64,000 nucleotides of DNA from DTU019 sp050949825 (GCA_050949825.1 JBMNGL010000007.1:124001-188000), one strand, 5' to 3'. Shown: positions 1-8,485, numbered from the stretch's first letter. Translations and numbers: made by a program. Notes: generated from the letters alone by a model not told the origin.

Positions 1-440
1 GCTTCTTTCTGACCCTTTTTGTAGGCATGGTCACCATGCGCGCCCTGTATGCTGCGGTGCTTGACAAGACTGCTTTGCGCGCCACCCGATTCGTATCCGA
101 TAATGCCCTGCCGGTCATCGGCAAAATGTTCTCGGATACTATTGAAGTGGTGGCCGGCTATGTGGTGATGTTAAAGCAAGCCCTGGGGGTCCTGGGGGTA
201 TTGATCATACTGGCGATGATACTCATGCCTATCGTTAAGGTGACCGCCATCGCCTTAATTTATAAGGTAGCCGCCGCTCTGGCCGAACCCCTGGGTGATG
301 CCAGAACGGCTGCGGTTCTGGAGAGCATGAGCGCCCATCTGTTTCTGATGCTGGCTGCGGTGGTGGCGGTGGCCTTGATGTTTTTCGTTATGATTGCCAT
401 CGTGGCCGGATTATCCAATGGTTGGGGAGGCATGCATTAA
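1..440 (+). CDS. spoIIIAE: Stage III sporulation protein AE, C-terminal part (5' truncated by window edge)
   Basis: The reading frame is open from base 3, so the gene starts upstream of the window; about 145 C-terminal residues are visible. They contain hydrophobic segments typical of the SpoIIIAE multispanning membrane protein, including a central stretch around LGVLIILAMILMPIV and a C-terminal helix ending near AIVAGLSNGW. SpoIIIAE is part of the SpoIIIA-SpoIIQ channel between mother cell and forespore. The identity rests strongly on context: spoIIIAF, AG and AH follow directly. In Bacillus this operon is under SigE; its promoter would lie outside the window. Confidence 0.9.
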   Translation, partial: FFLTLFVGMVTMRALYAAVLDKTALRATRFVSDNALPVIGKMFSDTIEVVAGYVVMLKQALGVLGVLIILAMILMPIVKVTAIALIYKVAAALAEPLGDARTAAVLESMSAHLFLMLAAVVAVALMFFVMIAIVAGLSNGWGGMH

Positions 441-483
441 TGATGCCCATGATCGAGCACGCTGTCGGGGAGGAAGGCTGGTA

Positions 484-1056
484 ATGCATACCATGGTGGA
501 GATTGTAAAGAATCTGCTGGTGATTATCATCATGGCCAGTTTTTTAGAGTTGCTGCTGCCCAGCGGGACGATGAAACCTTATGTGCGTCTGGCCATCGGG
601 CTTTTTGTGCTGATTGCGGTGTTAAATCCCGCCATACGGCTGTTATTCCCCGAAGATGCCTTGCAAATCAGCAGTTGGGAATGGTCAGATTATGGTGACA
701 GCCAGGAAGAGGTTTTGGAAAAGGGCAGTGAACTGCATCAAAAAATCATTGCCGCCGGCAATCAGAATATGAAATCCAAACTGGAAGGGCAGATCAGCGC
801 CATTGCTATGCTGGTGCCGGGAGTGGATACGGTGGACAGCAAAATCGTCCTCAATCAAGACGGATCTATCCAAAAGGTTACGCTCCATGTATCCGGCCAG
901 GATAAGCAGGATGTCGGCCAGTCCTCCATAAAAGTGTTCTTAAGCCCAGAAGAATCGCTTGGGCCTGGTGTTGAGTCTCGCCTGGTCGAGATTATGAAAA
1001 ATATGTTCGGACTCAGCCCACAGCAAATAGAGATTCAAATGCAAGGAGGTTCTTAA
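484..1056 (+). CDS. spoIIIAF: Stage III sporulation protein AF
   Basis: A 190-residue protein with two N-terminal transmembrane helices (roughly residues 5-25 and 33-52) followed by a soluble domain, the normal SpoIIIAF layout. It is a component of the SpoIIIA-Q feeding-tube channel needed for SigG activity in the forespore. The ATG at 484 is preferred over an upstream in-frame ATG at 394, because GGGAGGAAGG lies just before it and the longer version would overlap spoIIIAE. SpoIIIAG begins 2 bases after its stop. Confidence 0.9.
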   Translation: MHTMVEIVKNLLVIIIMASFLELLLPSGTMKPYVRLAIGLFVLIAVLNPAIRLLFPEDALQISSWEWSDYGDSQEEVLEKGSELHQKIIAAGNQNMKSKLEGQISAIAMLVPGVDTVDSKIVLNQDGSIQKVTLHVSGQDKQDVGQSSIKVFLSPEESLGPGVESRLVEIMKNMFGLSPQQIEIQMQGGS

Positions 1057-1058
1057 AG

Positions 1059-1637
1059 ATGTTGGAAGAGTGGACTCGCGGTGCCAGGGAACAGGCTCCA
1101 GGGCTGTCCTGGTTCCAATCTCCAAGAGGCAAATTTGTGCTGGTGGTGGTGATCTGCATCGGCCTTTTGGCCATCCTCTGGCCGACCGGGAAAGAAGAGC
1201 AGCGCGAGGCTGCTCCGGTCAACGTGTCATCGGATTTTCGATCAACAGGCAAAAGCCGGCAGATGAGCGCCCAACTGGAACAGATCCTGAGTCAGATTAA
1301 CGGCGCCGGGACGGTGCAGGCCGATATCATGCTGGCTTCCGAGGGAAGCCGCCAGTATGCGCACAATACCCGTGAGGAAAGGCGGGACACCAGCGAACAG
1401 CAGGCTCAGGGTCTGAACAAAAGGGTGCTGGAGGAGAGCACCGTTCACGACCTGGCGGTTTCATCAGGCAGTCCCCTCCTGGTAGAAGAGAAAACCCCGG
1501 AAGTTTTAGGGGTCCTGGTGGTTGCGTCCGGGGCTTCCAACGTGGCTGTTAAGGAACAGCTCAGCACCGCTACCGCAACCTTGCTCAATATTCCTCTGCA
1601 CCGGGTTATGGTGCTAGCCGGGAAAGGAGGTCAGTAA
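1059..1637 (+). CDS. spoIIIAG: Stage III sporulation protein AG
   Basis: A 192-residue protein with one membrane anchor near residues 27-43, then a periplasmic-side domain of the ring-forming type found in SpoIIIAG. The C-terminal region (VLGVLVVASGASNVAVK) matches the family's conserved end. It is expected to form a large ring in the intermembrane space in the mother-cell membrane. AAGGAGG lies a few bases before the ATG. It is the third gene of the run AE-AF-AG-AH and is separated from AH by a single base. Confidence 0.92.
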   Translation: MLEEWTRGAREQAPGLSWFQSPRGKFVLVVVICIGLLAILWPTGKEEQREAAPVNVSSDFRSTGKSRQMSAQLEQILSQINGAGTVQADIMLASEGSRQYAHNTREERRDTSEQQAQGLNKRVLEESTVHDLAVSSGSPLLVEEKTPEVLGVLVVASGASNVAVKEQLSTATATLLNIPLHRVMVLAGKGGQ

Positions 1638-1638
1638 T

Positions 1639-2175
1639 ATGGTCGTAGTAAAAAAGGAATTATTAAAATGGCTGGCGGTAGGAACGCTGACCCTGCTGCT
1701 CCTTCTGGGGAGCATCAATACTATCAAGCATATTCAGGTCCCGCAGCCGGTTAATCAGGTGGCTGGAGATTTCATCCCGGCTGGCGAACCCGGTTTACAG
1801 ACGACTACCACAGTGGTTTCCGGTGGATTCTTCCACGAATACCGCTTGAGCCGTGATCGCCTGCGCAGCAAACAAGTGGAAATGCTGCAGGAAGTGGTGA
1901 AAAACAGCGGCGCCGATGCCAAAAGCCGCGATGCTGCCGGGATGCGCCTGGTGGATATCACCGCCGCCATGGAAAAGGAACTTAAGGCCGAGAATCTGGT
2001 CAAAGCCGAAGGCTATCAGGAATGTGTGATAATGGTTCAAGCCGACAGCACCACCGTGGTCTTGCAATCCCCCCCCATGCAAGCGCAGCAGATCAAACGT
2101 GTCAAGGAACTGGTGGCTAAGGCGGTCAATACCAGCCCGGATAAACTGTCCCTGGTCACCCGCGGGCTGCCCTAA
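1639..2175 (+). CDS. spoIIIAH: Stage III sporulation protein AH
   Basis: A 178-residue protein with one N-terminal transmembrane helix (about residues 10-27) and an extracytoplasmic domain of the SpoIIIAH/YscJ-like ring type, which pairs with forespore SpoIIQ or its functional substitute. Supporting motifs are EMLQEVVKNSGADAKSRDAA in the middle and a C-terminal segment ending in TRGLP. AAAGGAGG precedes the ATG. It is the last gene of the spoIIIA operon; a roughly 250-base gap with a new promoter separates it from the next unit. Confidence 0.92.
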   Translation: MVVVKKELLKWLAVGTLTLLLLLGSINTIKHIQVPQPVNQVAGDFIPAGEPGLQTTTTVVSGGFFHEYRLSRDRLRSKQVEMLQEVVKNSGADAKSRDAAGMRLVDITAAMEKELKAENLVKAEGYQECVIMVQADSTTVVLQSPPMQAQQIKRVKELVAKAVNTSPDKLSLVTRGLP

Positions 2176-2274
2176 TTGTCGCATAGATATACTGAGGCCA
2201 TTGAAATTGGAGCAGCAGGCGGTTTAGTCAACGCCATTCCCAATCCTGGCCCGGTTGTATACATGGTTAAAATA

Positions 2275-2303
2275 TTGAAATGCGGCACATTAATTCATAT
2301 AAT
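2275..2303 (+). promoter_or_regulatory. Strong SigA-type promoter for the carboxylase operon
   Basis: TTGAAA at 2275-2280 and a perfect TATAAT at 2298-2303 are separated by exactly 17 bases. It lies in the 249-base gap after spoIIIAH, about 120 bases upstream of the carboxyltransferase start, so the downstream genes can be transcribed in growing cells independently of the sporulation operon. Nothing else recognisable was seen in this gap. Confidence 0.75.
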
Positions 2304-2424
2304 ATTAAAGAGCTAGAGTAGACTGGTATGCTCAGGTCGTGGACCTGGGTATATTTGTATATACAGGTTTTATAAATTATTAGCTGCTGATATGGGCGGC
2401 GTATATTAAAGGCGGAGGCATGCC

Positions 2425-4332
2425 ATGAGCAAATTAAAGATTACCGATACCAGCCTGCGCGATGCCCACCAGAGCCTATGGGCAACCCGAATGGCAACTG
2501 CAGATATGATACCGGTCCTGGAGAAACTGGATAACATCGGCTACCATTCCCTGGAGATATGGGGCGGGGCTACTTTTGATGTGTGTATTCGCTATCTGAA
2601 TGAGGACCCCTGGGAGCGGCTGCGGGAGATACGCAGAAATGTATCCCGGACAAAACTGCAGATGCTGGTCAGGGGGCAGTCCCTGGTAGGTTACACCCAC
2701 TATCCGGATGACATCGCGGTAAAGTTTATTGAAAAAGCAGCTGAAAACGGTATTGATGTTTTCAGGATCTTTGATGCTTTAAACGATCTGCGTAACCTTA
2801 AGACCTGTATGAAAACCGTAAAAGAAATCGGCAAGCATGCACAGGCCTGCGTGGTTTACACCATCAGCCCGGTGCACTCGGTGCAGCATTTCGTGGATAC
2901 CGCCTTAAGGCTGCGCGACATGGGGGCGGATTCAATCTGTGTCAAGGATATGGCCGGCCTTTTAGCGCCCTATGTCTCTTATGAGTTGATTCGGGCCTTG
3001 AAAGCCAACCTGGACGTACCGATTCATCTACATACCCATTACATTGGCGGCCTGGCCATCGCCACCCTCTTGAAAGCGGCCGAAGCGGGGGTTGACATTA
3101 TCGATACCGCCAGCGTACCTATGGCTTTTGGCTCCTCGCAGCCACCGGTTGAAACCATTGTGCGCGCTTTGCAGGACACCCCATGGGATACTGGCTTAAA
3201 CCTGCATGATCTGTTTGGAATTGCCGAGCATTTCGAACAAATCCGCAAACACAAAGGGTTTGAACGCGGCGTAACCAGGATTACCGATATGAAAGTTTTT
3301 GAACATCAAGTCCCCGGCGGAATGATATCCAACTTTTATTCCCAGCTCGAAGAGCAGAAGGCGGCTGATCGCCTTGATGAGGTTTTACAGGAAATACCCC
3401 GGGTGCGGGCCGATTTGGGCTATGCGCCGCTGGTCACGCCAACAAGCCAAATAATCGGAATTCAGGCCGTTTTAAATGTTTTATTGGGGGAAAGATATAA
3501 AATGTGTCCCGGTGAGGTCAAGGATTATGTACGCGGTTGTTATGGCAACCCCCCGGCGCCTATCAGTGAGGAAATCAGGCGCATAATCATCGGGGATACA
3601 CCGATGATTGATGTCCGACCGGCCGATCTGTTGGAACCCATTTGGGAAAAGGCTAAACATGAAGTAAATGATTGGGCCGAAAGCGAGGAAGACATAATTA
3701 CTTATGCCCTGTTCCCGCAGGTGGCTTTAAAGTTTTTCGAATGGCGCCGAGCCCGTCGCACCGAGGATATGCCACAGATCCAATCCAGTGACGGAGTTGG
3801 GTCGAAAGCAGGAGAAAACCAGGACCCGGTCGTTCCCATGAGGGTGAAACCACCGGTTAAGCCTCGACCAGTTAACAGGGGAGATGAAAACATGAACATT
3901 GATGAGATCAGGGAGCTGATGCTGCTTTTGGATCAAAGCAATATCGCGGATCTGGAACTGCAGAAGAATGACTTTAAAATACGCCTGCGCAAAGTGGAAT
4001 CCGCTGCAGCGTCCTCAACGGCACCCCATACTCTTGCGGCTGTGCCCAAAGCCTTGCCGGTAGGGCCGGTGGAAGAGACAGTTGATGAGAGCCTCACCGA
4101 AATCCTGGCGCCGATGGTAGGCACCTTTTATGCGGCGCCGTCACCTGATGCAGCACCTTATGTTAAGGTCGGGGATCGGGTTCAACCTGGTCAGACCTTG
4201 TGCATCCTGGAAGCCATGAAGCTCATGAATGAGATTAAGACTGATTTTTCCGGCACCATTGTAAACATCCTGGTAGAGAACACGCAGCCTGTAGAGTATG
4301 GGCAAACCCTGTTCCTCATCCAGAAAGATTAG
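2425..4332 (+). CDS. Pyruvate/oxaloacetate carboxyltransferase fused to an AccB-type biotin carrier
   Basis: A 635-residue biotin-dependent enzyme. Residues 1 to about 450 are the carboxyltransferase domain of oxaloacetate decarboxylase alpha/pyruvate carboxylase subunit B (ITDTSLRDAHQS at the N-terminus; FRIFDALND; HLHTHYIGG). A linker of about 40 residues leads to a complete biotin carrier whose first residues (MNIDEIRELM, from 490) are those of acetyl-CoA carboxylase AccB. The biotinyl lysine is K599 in EAMKLMNEI. With the biotin carboxylase that follows it could make oxaloacetate from pyruvate. In Bacillus this locus holds only accB and accC, so the carboxyltransferase appears to have been joined to the front of accB. 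Confidence 0.9.
   Translation: MSKLKITDTSLRDAHQSLWATRMATADMIPVLEKLDNIGYHSLEIWGGATFDVCIRYLNEDPWERLREIRRNVSRTKLQMLVRGQSLVGYTHYPDDIAVKFIEKAAENGIDVFRIFDALNDLRNLKTCMKTVKEIGKHAQACVVYTISPVHSVQHFVDTALRLRDMGADSICVKDMAGLLAPYVSYELIRALKANLDVPIHLHTHYIGGLAIATLLKAAEAGVDIIDTASVPMAFGSSQPPVETIVRALQDTPWDTGLNLHDLFGIAEHFEQIRKHKGFERGVTRITDMKVFEHQVPGGMISNFYSQLEEQKAADRLDEVLQEIPRVRADLGYAPLVTPTSQIIGIQAVLNVLLGERYKMCPGEVKDYVRGCYGNPPAPISEEIRRIIIGDTPMIDVRPADLLEPIWEKAKHEVNDWAESEEDIITYALFPQVALKFFEWRRARRTEDMPQIQSSDGVGSKAGENQDPVVPMRVKPPVKPRPVNRGDENMNIDEIRELMLLLDQSNIADLELQKNDFKIRLRKVESAAASSTAPHTLAAVPKALPVGPVEETVDESLTEILAPMVGTFYAAPSPDAAPYVKVGDRVQPGQTLCILEAMKLMNEIKTDFSGTIVNILVENTQPVEYGQTLFLIQKD
3877..3894 (+). promoter_or_regulatory. 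Internal ribosome-binding site and ATG that could give a free AccB
   Basis: AGGGGAG at 3877-3883 sits 8 bases before an in-frame ATG at 3892, exactly where the AccB homology begins inside the fused carboxyltransferase gene. Translation from here would give a 146-residue AccB-like protein with its own biotinylation site, the usual size of a stand-alone AccB. Seen: signal, spacing and position. Inferred: that it is used. Confidence 0.55.
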
Positions 4333-4342
4333 GGGTGGTGGG

Positions 4343-5686
4343 TTGTTCGAAAAAGTATTAATTGCCAACCGGGGTGAGATCGCTTTGCGTGTGATCAGAG
4401 CCTGCCAGGAACTGGGCATTGCTTCCGTGGTGGTGTATTCGACCGCCGATAAGGACAGCCTGCCGGTCAGGCTGGCCGATGAAGCGGTGTGTATCGGCGG
4501 CGCGGCGGCCAGGGAAAGTTACTTGAACATTCCCAATATAATAGCTGCGGCGCGAAACACCGGGGCAGATGCAATCCATCCCGGATACGGCTTTTTGGCT
4601 GAGAATGCTTATTTTGCCGAGCTATGCAATACCTATGATATCAAATTCATTGGCCCCCGCTCAGATGTCATTGAGACTATGGGGGACAAGGTCAAGGCCA
4701 GGGAACTGGTGAAACCTGCCGCAGTGCCTTTGGTTCCCGGTAGTGAAGGCGCTGTGGTCAATTATGATGAAGCGCTGGCAGTCGCCTGTGAAATTGGTTA
4801 TCCGGTTATGATTAAGGCCTCGGCCGGCGGGGGCGGACGTGGTATGCGTCTGGCCCATAGCCGGGAAACGCTAAAAGAAGCCCTGCGCACCGCCCGCATG
4901 GAAGCCGGGGCGGCCTTTGGCAATGATGCCGTCTATATTGAGAAATATCTGGAAGAGCCCCGGCATATAGAGTTTCAAATCCTGGGTGATGAACATGGCA
5001 ACCTGGTTCACCTGGGGGAGCGTGACTGTTCATTGCAGCGCCGCAATCAAAAACTGCTGGAGGAGGCACCTTCCTCTTTTTTGGATGACAGCTTGCGGGA
5101 AGAAATGGGCCAGATTGCTATCAATGCCGCTCGTGCAGTAGGTTATTCCAGTGCCGGAACCGTAGAATTTCTGGTTGATAAGAACCGCAATTTCTATTTT
5201 ATTGAGATGAACACCCGGGTGCAGGTTGAACATCCCGTAACCGAAATGGTCACCGGCATCGATATTGTCAAGGAGCAGATCCGCGTTGCGGCCGGTGAAT
5301 CCTTGCGTTTTTCCCAGGAAGATATAGTCATAAGCGGCTGGGCCATAGAATGCCGCATCAATGCCGAGGATGCGGACAATGATTTTAGGCCTTCTCCCGG
5401 TCGGGTAGGGCAGTATGTAGTTCCGGGAGGACCTGGTATTCGTGTAGACTCTTCGGTGTTCTCCAACTATACAATTCCTCCTTATTATGATTCCATGGTG
5501 GCCAAGCTGATCGCCTGGGGAAATGACCGCGATGAAGCCATAGAGAGGATGAAGCGCGCCTTGCGCGAGTTCAAGGTGGAAAACATAAAGACTACCATCC
5601 CTTTTCATCGCCGGGTTTTGGATAATGCATTTTTCAGACGCGGCGAGGTTTATACCAATTTTATTCAGCGCCGCATGGAAGACTAG
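4343..5686 (+). CDS. accC: Biotin carboxylase (acetyl-CoA/pyruvate carboxylase ATP-grasp subunit)
   Basis: A 447-residue protein matching the usual length of AccC. It opens with KVLIANRGEIALRV and has the ATP-binding glycine loop GGGGRGMR near residue 163, the HIEFQ segment and a late NTRVQVEHPVTE motif. It carboxylates biotin on the carrier using bicarbonate and ATP. The start is taken as TTG at 4343: it lies just after AGGGGTGG and gives the family N-terminus, whereas the upstream ATG at 4298 would add 15 unrelated residues and overlap the preceding gene. It may serve both the fused carboxyltransferase and acetyl-CoA carboxylase. Confidence 0.92.
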   Translation: MFEKVLIANRGEIALRVIRACQELGIASVVVYSTADKDSLPVRLADEAVCIGGAAARESYLNIPNIIAAARNTGADAIHPGYGFLAENAYFAELCNTYDIKFIGPRSDVIETMGDKVKARELVKPAAVPLVPGSEGAVVNYDEALAVACEIGYPVMIKASAGGGGRGMRLAHSRETLKEALRTARMEAGAAFGNDAVYIEKYLEEPRHIEFQILGDEHGNLVHLGERDCSLQRRNQKLLEEAPSSFLDDSLREEMGQIAINAARAVGYSSAGTVEFLVDKNRNFYFIEMNTRVQVEHPVTEMVTGIDIVKEQIRVAAGESLRFSQEDIVISGWAIECRINAEDADNDFRPSPGRVGQYVVPGGPGIRVDSSVFSNYTIPPYYDSMVAKLIAWGNDRDEAIERMKRALREFKVENIKTTIPFHRRVLDNAFFRRGEVYTNFIQRRMED

Positions 5687-5687
5687 A

Positions 5688-5754
5688 AATTTCCAGCCTG
5701 CGTTTGAACATACCTTACGCTTCTGTTAAAATAAAAATGTACAAGCTGGAAATT
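5688..5754 (+). promoter_or_regulatory. SigA-type promoter framed by a 10-base inverted repeat
   Basis: TTGAAC (5704-5709) and TAAAAT (5727-5732) are 17 bases apart. The promoter is enclosed by AATTTCCAGC (5688-5697) and its reverse complement GCTGGAAATT (5745-5754). It drives the Asp23-family gene at 5774. The inverted repeat could be an operator or only a hairpin around the promoter. Confidence 0.55.
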
Positions 5755-5773
5755 ACAAAGCGGAGGTGGAAAG

Positions 5774-6175
5774 ATGGAATCACAGAAGCCCGAAATTACC
5801 AATGATATTGGCTCAATACGCATAGCTGATGAGGTTGTGGCAACCGTTGCCGGCCTGGCCGCTGTCGATGTTGAGGGTGTTGCGTCGATGAGTGGTGGAT
5901 GGGGGACTGACCTGGTTGAAAAACTGGGCAAAAAGAATTTCGGCAAGGGAATAAAGGTCGAAGTTACTGAAAATGACACCAAGATCGATATTTACCTTAT
6001 TATCGAGTATGGATATCCAATTCCCACTGTTGCAGAGACGGTGCAAAAAGAAGTCAAAATGGCAGTTGAATCTATGACCGGCCTTAAGGTTAGCGCGGTA
6101 AATGTTAATATACTGGGGGTTTCTATTAAGAAAGCGGAAAGCGCAGTTGAAGGAATCGAAATGGACAGGGAATAG
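5774..6175 (+). CDS. Asp23/Gls24 family envelope stress protein (YqhY-like)
   Basis: A 133-residue soluble protein of the Asp23/Gls24 (DUF322) family. Typical family features are IRIADEVVATVAGLAA near residue 15 and VNVNILGVS near the C-terminus. Such proteins lie at the membrane, tethered by AmaP-type anchors, and are linked to envelope homeostasis and, for YqhY, to balancing acetyl-CoA carboxylase activity. Its place right after accC, with amaP- and DUF2273-type genes next, fits this closely. CGGAGGTGG precedes the ATG. Confidence 0.88.
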   Translation: MESQKPEITNDIGSIRIADEVVATVAGLAAVDVEGVASMSGGWGTDLVEKLGKKNFGKGIKVEVTENDTKIDIYLIIEYGYPIPTVAETVQKEVKMAVESMTGLKVSAVNVNILGVSIKKAESAVEGIEMDRE

Positions 6176-6194
6176 AATCAATGTGAGCGTGTGT

Positions 6195-6224
6195 GTTAAC
6201 CCCCTGATATAACAGGGGGTTAAC
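6195..6224 (+). terminator. Stem-loop between the Asp23-family gene and amaP
   Basis: A perfect 12-base-pair stem (GTTAACCCCCTG and its complement) with a 6-base loop. The following tract is only weakly T-rich (TGTATTTATTC), so this may be a partial terminator that lowers amaP transcription rather than a full stop. Confidence 0.6.
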
Positions 6225-6254
6225 TGTATTTATTCAAGAAAGAGGGTGACAACA

Positions 6255-6782
6255 ATGTCAGCTACCTTACGCTTCGTATTATTCCTCTACAACCTCCTCT
6301 TGCTGGCCTTGGCAGGGATATTATTGGCCGCGGCTTTGAATCGGTCCGAGCCATTAGCCTATCTGCAAGCAGCCCTGGCAACACCGGAAAATCGCCTGAT
6401 GGTTGGAATTGCAGCCTTGTTGCTGCTGGCAGCGACCCTGGCCGTTTTACTGTCCATGTTCAAAAAAGAACCGCGCTTGGAAAAGGTTGTAATCAAGCAA
6501 GGCCTGCAAGGTGAAATTGCCATAACGGTTCCTGCCATTAAAGTGCTGATTATGAAGGCCATCAAACAGGTGGAAGGGGTGCGGGATATCAGATCCCGGG
6601 TGGCGCAAAGTGCTGAGGGCCTGGTTGTTAATCTGCATATGGCTGTAAATCCAGAACTCAGTGTTCCTGATCTGAGTCAGCAAATCCAGTCCGCTGTTAA
6701 ACAATATCTTCAGGAAACCGGGGGGCTGCAGGTGGCAGAGATTATCATGCTGGTTGATGAGTTTCCTGCCAATGGAAGATAG
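6255..6782 (+). CDS. amaP: Alkaline shock response membrane anchor protein AmaP
   Basis: A 175-residue protein with two transmembrane helices (about residues 5-28 and 46-68) followed by a cytoplasmic domain, as in AmaP, which anchors Asp23 to the membrane. The ATG at 6255 is preferred over the GTG at 6246 because AGAGGGTG, the likely ribosome-binding site, covers that GTG. It sits between the Asp23-family gene and the DUF2273 gene, a common trio in Firmicutes. Confidence 0.85.
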   Translation: MSATLRFVLFLYNLLLLALAGILLAAALNRSEPLAYLQAALATPENRLMVGIAALLLLAATLAVLLSMFKKEPRLEKVVIKQGLQGEIAITVPAIKVLIMKAIKQVEGVRDIRSRVAQSAEGLVVNLHMAVNPELSVPDLSQQIQSAVKQYLQETGGLQVAEIIMLVDEFPANGR

Positions 6783-6804
6783 CAGGCAAAAAGGGGGTAT
6801 CCAT

Positions 6805-7023
6805 ATGCTGGATAAACTTATCACATGGTTATGGCAGGAGCACCGCGGTAAGACCGTGGGTGTTATACTGGGGCTTGTCGCCAGCATCCTCTTTGTAACC
6901 CTGGGATTTTGGCGCACCATTTTTATTGTTATCTGCCTGGCTGTCGGTTACTGGATAGGCAAAAGGATTGATGAGCATCAAAGCTTTGATGAGTGGATGA
7001 ATACATTTAAGAATCAGCGCTGA
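6805..7023 (+). CDS. DUF2273 small membrane protein
   Basis: A 72-residue protein with two close hydrophobic segments (GVILGLVASILFVTLGF and TIFIVICLAVGYWIG), matching the DUF2273 family that accompanies Asp23 and AmaP. Its exact role is unknown; by association it belongs to the Asp23 membrane assembly. The ATG at 6805 is chosen because AAGGGGG precedes it; an upstream ATG would lie inside amaP. It ends 14 bases before nusB. Confidence 0.85.
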   Translation: MLDKLITWLWQEHRGKTVGVILGLVASILFVTLGFWRTIFIVICLAVGYWIGKRIDEHQSFDEWMNTFKNQR

Positions 7024-7037
7024 TTGTGAAAGGATAG

Positions 7038-7466
7038 ATGGGATTGAGCAGAAGAAAAGCGCGGGTGGTTGCGTTTAAGGCCTTGTTTCAGATAGACCAG
7101 GTGCAGGCTGAAGCGCAGCAAGCCTTATCCTACCTGTACCAGGAAGATGAACTCCAGGCAGAGAAAGATCAGCTTTTTGCATCTGAACTGGCCCAGGGTG
7201 CTATCCGTCATCTGGCGGCTATTGACGAGGCGATTAGCCGTTTTTCCCGGGATTGGGACTTAAGCCGTATGTCTGCCATTGACCGCAACATTATGCGCCT
7301 GGCCGGATATGAAATCCTCTTCATGGAGCCATCAGAACCGGTGGTGGCCATTGATGAAGCGGTAGAGATTGCCAAGAGATATGGGGATGAGAATTCCCCG
7401 GGGTTTATAAACGCCATTTTGGACAAGATTTTGGGTGAAAAATATGGCATTGTTCCTCGGACTTGA
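7038..7466 (+). CDS. nusB: Transcription antitermination factor NusB
   Basis: A 142-residue all-helical NusB. It has RRKARVVAFKALFQID near the N-terminus and the conserved C-terminal stretch with AIDEAVEIAKRYG and FINAILDKI. NusB binds boxA RNA with NusE (S10) to support rRNA antitermination. In Bacillus and clostridia nusB lies between the Asp23/acc genes and folD, as here. The TsaD-like gene begins inside its last codons. Confidence 0.93.
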   Translation: MGLSRRKARVVAFKALFQIDQVQAEAQQALSYLYQEDELQAEKDQLFASELAQGAIRHLAAIDEAISRFSRDWDLSRMSAIDRNIMRLAGYEILFMEPSEPVVAIDEAVEIAKRYGDENSPGFINAILDKILGEKYGIVPRT

Positions 7467-8427
7467 CACCAGCGCCTATACAACTTCCCTGGCCCTGGTA
7501 AATAGCCAACAGCAAATTGTGATGGATCAGCGCATACCATTACAAATTAAACCGGGAGAAAGAGGGCTGAGACAATCACAGGCTCTCTTTTTTCACCTGC
7601 AGAATTTACCATTGCTTTTTGAAGGCCTGGACATAAACTTAAGTCGGCAGATTGTTGCAGTCGCAGTCAGCGCCTGGCCGCGTCGGGTTGAAAACAGCTA
7701 TATGCCGGTTTTCCTGGCCGGTCTTAACCAGGCCCGGGTGCTGAGCCGCTTTGCCAATCTGCCCCTGCACCTGGTCAGTCATCAAGAAGGCCACATCATG
7801 GCCGCTTTGATTGGAAATGAGGATCTGCTGCAGCAAGACGGGTTCGTGGCAGTGCATTTTTCCGGGGGTACCTCGGAAATACTCCAGGTGCGCCGGGGAG
7901 CAGAACATGTTCTGGCGGTAAAAACAGGCCTGTCCGGACTGGATCTGCATGCCGGGCAATTGGTGGACCGGGTAGGTGTGGCCATGGGTCTGCCCTTTCC
8001 TGCCGGGCCTGCCCTGGAGGCCCTGGCCTGGCAGTCCTCCCGCGATAATATTCCCCATTTGCCCAGCACGGTCAGGGAGGAAGGCTTCTCCTTCTCTGGA
8101 ATAGAGGCTCAAGCCATGCGCCTTATCAAGGCAGGATATAGACATGAGGATATCGCCAATGCCTTATTCCGGGCGGTGGGCAGAACCCTGGAAAAAGCCC
8201 TGCTGATTGAAACTGCCCGCATGGGCCAGGGCCATGTTTTACTGGCGGGAGGGGTTATGGCCAACCGCATCATTAAAGAATATCTGCTGCACCGCCTGGA
8301 GCATCCCGCCCGTGGCCTGCGTTTGTATTTTGCCGAGCCCCGCCTGTGCAGTGACAACGCGGTAGGGGTAGCCTGTTTGGCTGCCACTCTGCAGCAGGGC
8401 AGCGGCGACGCGGTTCGTCGCCCGTAA
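7444..8427 (+). CDS. TsaD/Kae1-like (M22 family) protein, probable paralogue
   Basis: A 327-residue ASKHA-fold protein of the TsaD/M22 glycoprotease family: FLGLDTSAYTTSLALV at the N-terminus, the HxxxH metal site in SHQEGHIMA, and GGVMANR near the C-terminus. Canonical TsaD makes the t6A tRNA modification and normally lies with tsaB/tsaE. This copy is instead in the nusB-folD operon and is divergent, so it may be a paralogue with another role. The ATG at 7444 overlaps the nusB end by 23 bases; an in-frame GTG at 7435 is an alternative. Confidence 0.75.
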   Translation: MALFLGLDTSAYTTSLALVNSQQQIVMDQRIPLQIKPGERGLRQSQALFFHLQNLPLLFEGLDINLSRQIVAVAVSAWPRRVENSYMPVFLAGLNQARVLSRFANLPLHLVSHQEGHIMAALIGNEDLLQQDGFVAVHFSGGTSEILQVRRGAEHVLAVKTGLSGLDLHAGQLVDRVGVAMGLPFPAGPALEALAWQSSRDNIPHLPSTVREEGFSFSGIEAQAMRLIKAGYRHEDIANALFRAVGRTLEKALLIETARMGQGHVLLAGGVMANRIIKEYLLHRLEHPARGLRLYFAEPRLCSDNAVGVACLAATLQQGSGDAVRRP

Positions 8428-8485
8428 AGTCCATTTGAAGACCAGCAGCCCGGGATAGTGACCCCGGGTGTTAAGGAGAATTCAT

